64,000 nt of DNA from Chrysogorgia sp. JL179-B06 (taxonomy: Eukaryota; Cnidaria; Anthozoa; Scleralcyonacea; Chrysogorgiidae). The translations under genes were made by a program, and so were the position numbers. Shown one piece after another: positions 61,904 to 64,000 of the stretch. Position 1 is the first letter of the stretch. Each line of letters opens with the position of its first letter. The stretch lies in assembly GCA_035772405.1 (NCBI GenBank), contig JAYKKM010000418.1, positions 2,156,501 to 2,220,500 of the forward strand, given 5' to 3'. The notes under the pieces were generated by a model. That model made no database searches, was not told where the DNA came from, and saw only the letters and a list, made by a program, of their open reading frames with translations.

Positions 61904-62067
61904 GTAAACTCATTTATCTTCTTTAATCTTGTGCAGCCTCGTAGTTCATTTTTTAATAAAAATGCTGGCTTCAATTAGACATTGATGGAAGATGTTCGTC
62001 GAACTATATGATGTTCCGAAAAAATAATTTGTTGATCCATTTTCTTACTTCTTCATATGAATAACTA

Positions 62068-62552
62068 TCGTATTTCCTCTAATAAACGCCGCCTAATAAA
62101 TTTTGAAACAATTTGATGCGGCGTTTATTAGAGGGAACGTTTATTAGAGGGAGGAGTTTATTAGAGGCATTTATTAAACAATATGCTATTGACCGAGCGC
62201 GAGGTCCAGTTCTTTTTCGTTTTTACTTTTATTATTATTTTACTTTATTTAACTTTAACAATGGCTAGTTTAAACTGAGTTGTTTACATCACTTCGACAA
62301 TGAAGCCATTCAACGTCTGTCTGTCCACAGAAGAAATTAAAAAGATTCCTTGTTTGGTTCAATTGTTGCCACATAAAAATAAATAAATCTGTCAATTTTA
62401 GCATCCTTTTGTTGCACTTGCTGTATTTTTCTACTGTAATAAACGCCGTTCTGATGAGGGAGGCGTTTATTGATATTCTAGTATGAAAAGGGGAGGCGTT
62501 TATTACAGGCATTTATTTGAGGCTAGGCGTTTATTAGAGGAAATACAGTATC
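62068..62552. mobile_element. MITE with AATAAACGCC subterminal repeats
   Basis: GTATTTCCTCTAATAAACGCC at the left is mirrored by GGCGTTTATTAGAGGAAATAC at the right. GCGTTTATTAGAGG and its complement occur at least six more times inside. No coding capacity. Confidence 0.8.
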
Positions 62553-62856
62553 TAGTAAATTTAGCCATTTACGAGTCTGCCAATAGAGTAGCACTATACT
62601 TGAAGTACAATACAGAATTTGAAATTCCGACAACGGACTACGACTACAGTTCAAAAACAATTCAACCTTATATAGGGAATGATAATACATACTGTATATT
62701 ACTCTAAAAACAATTCATATCATCTGCCACAGGCCCATCGTGTTCTGAACTGTCTAGAAAGTGACTTCCCATAGTTGTTTGATTTATGTTATGATTTTCG
62801 AAGGTTTGGTAGCGCCTCAAGCACAACGTGTCTCCCTGTATTTACAACTAAAAAAT

Positions 62857-63530
62857 ATGTACGCTTAGGTGTACACGTTTCTACTGCCTGGTGAAAGAAT
62901 GAATGAAAATTATATGATATAGTATGTTCATAATTATATATATTATATACCTCACTGGTTAAATTTAATGTTGTGCAAGATATATTGTAACAATTATGCT
63001 CTCAAGTTATACCGAAAAACAAATTAAGAAATTCAAAATTTATTTGAAGGATTTCGTTACATCATTCTAAGTAATATACATGTATACAATTGTAGACATG
63101 AGTATAAACCCACTGGCGGATCCAGGGGGTTCCGAGGGTTCCATGGAACCTCCCTTTTTGAAGCCGAGCATGTTCTTTACGCTCATTTCAGAAATGTACG
63201 CTTAGGTGTACACGTTTCTACTGCCTGGTGAAAGAATGAATGAAAATTATATGATATAGTATGTTCATAATTATATATATTATATACCTCACTGGTTAAA
63301 TTTAATGTTGTGCAAGATATATTGTAACAATTATGCTCTCAAGTTATACCGAAAAACAAATTAAGAAATTCAAAATTTATTTGAAGGATTTCGTTACATC
63401 ATTCTAAGTAATATACATGTATACAATTGTAGACATGAGTATAAACCCACTGGCGGATCCAGGGGGTTCCGAGGGTTCCATGGAACCTCCCTTTTTGAAG
63501 CCGAGCATGTTCTTTACGCTCATTTCAGAA
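62857..63530. repeat. 337-bp tandem duplication
   Basis: Copies 62857-63193 and 63194-63530, which look identical, beginning ATGTACGCTTAGGTGTACAC and ending GCTCATTTCAGAA. Each includes the left end of a hAT-type MITE. Confidence 0.94.
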
Positions 63531-63684
63531 CTTTATATTTTGCTAGAAATGCAGCAAATACTGTTTTAGAGACCCAAAATTCAAACAATTTCCAAGGGGC
63601 ATGCCACCGGACCTCCTACAAAATGTGTCGTCACTTAGAACTGAGCTTGGAACCCCCCTTTTCAAAATCCTGGATCCGCCACTG
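63448..63684. mobile_element. hAT-type MITE
   Basis: CACTGGCGGATCCAGG at the left and CCTGGATCCGCCACTG at the right; 237 bp. The left end occurs a second time at 63111 because of the tandem duplication. Same terminal theme as 3557/15257. Confidence 0.75.
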
Positions 63685-64000
63685 AGACCTTATTCATAAA
63701 TGGCCAACAATTTAAAATTATTTTATTGCATATAAATTGACCCTTATGACCTCGTTTTAAAGTAAGAATCCTTTCCAATGTCGTACATGAAAACGAGTTC
63801 ATAAGGGCCAATTTATATGGATAAGGCCTATGGTACCATCCATGTGTGTTTATACACAATTGAGAGAATTTGCACATCTCTATAACACAAAAACTGCTGC
63901 AGAAGTTGGTAATAATATACATGAAAAATTTACAATTCTGTTTGGCTGAGAGCAGTGCAAGTTCAAGGAAACACAGTGCGGGAAAAACGAAATACTTTGG
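63685..64000. other. Intronic sequence to the window end
   Basis: Contains a hairpin: ATATAAATTGACCCTTATGA (63731) mirrored by TCATAAGGGCCAATTTATAT (63799). No exon for the remainder of SAM3 was found here. Confidence 0.5.

Larger units (their letters stand above)
59746..61483. other. Intron 14
   Basis: Holds a third tRNA-like head (60573-60653), a foldback of the GAAACGTTAGACC family (60800-60915) and a palindrome at 60915-61075 (TTCTTATTAACC...GGTTAATAAGA). No gene found. Confidence 0.55.

Noticed and set aside
62483..62707. Candidate final SAM3 exon
   Set aside because: The frame overlaps a MITE end and does not match the SAM3 continuation; no phase-0 acceptor is seen.

Overview
The window is invertebrate animal DNA: AT-rich, intron-dense and packed with transposons. 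The families present (LINEs, a Penelope-like remnant, BEL/Pao, TTAA- and hAT-type MITEs, tRNA-derived SINEs, TTAGGG-type telomeric motifs) suggest a cnidarian. That placement is inference from family resemblance; no sequence here proves it.

One host gene crosses almost the whole window on the + strand: a liprin-beta orthologue (PPFIBP1/2 family). I assembled 16 coding exons from 1068 to 61903, all with GT/AG borders and consistent reading phase. They give 622 codons: an N-terminal segment, a coiled coil, an acidic linker, a basic LRRSNS motif, SAM1, SAM2 and the start of SAM3. The 3' end lies beyond 64000. Several exons are only 41-72 nt.

Layout. 1-1710: upstream sequence and exons 1-2. 1711-36353: a 34.6-kb intron that acts as a transposon nest. 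It holds a TTAA MITE and hAT debris; a hAT-type TIR pair (3557 and 15257) enclosing a decayed BEL/Pao element, itself split by a CR1-like LINE; a nearly intact restriction-like-endonuclease LINE (R4/Dong-like) between two identical ~285-bp direct repeats; a LINE whose RT is split by a 6-kb TA-flanked TIR element carrying an almost intact LINE with a ubiquitin-like domain fused to ORF1; and another LINE fragment hit by a TTA-flanked MITE and by a Mutator-like element with a perfect 9-bp duplication. 36354-51775: exons 3-11, with introns holding a ~1.07-kb tandem duplication, a tRNA-SINE array, an inverted minisatellite, nested foldback elements and a Penelope RT remnant. 53295-61903: exons 12-16, with a SINE whose 3' tail matches the CR1-like LINE, telomere-like arrays and palindromes. 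61904-64000: intron with MITEs and a 337-bp tandem duplication.

The best candidates for something undescribed are the LINE at about 24640-29692 (ubiquitin-like + coiled coil + SGNH esterase ORF1, joined in the same frame to a Met-less endonuclease/RT ORF2 through a single UGA-C) and the long identical direct repeats around the R4-like LINE.
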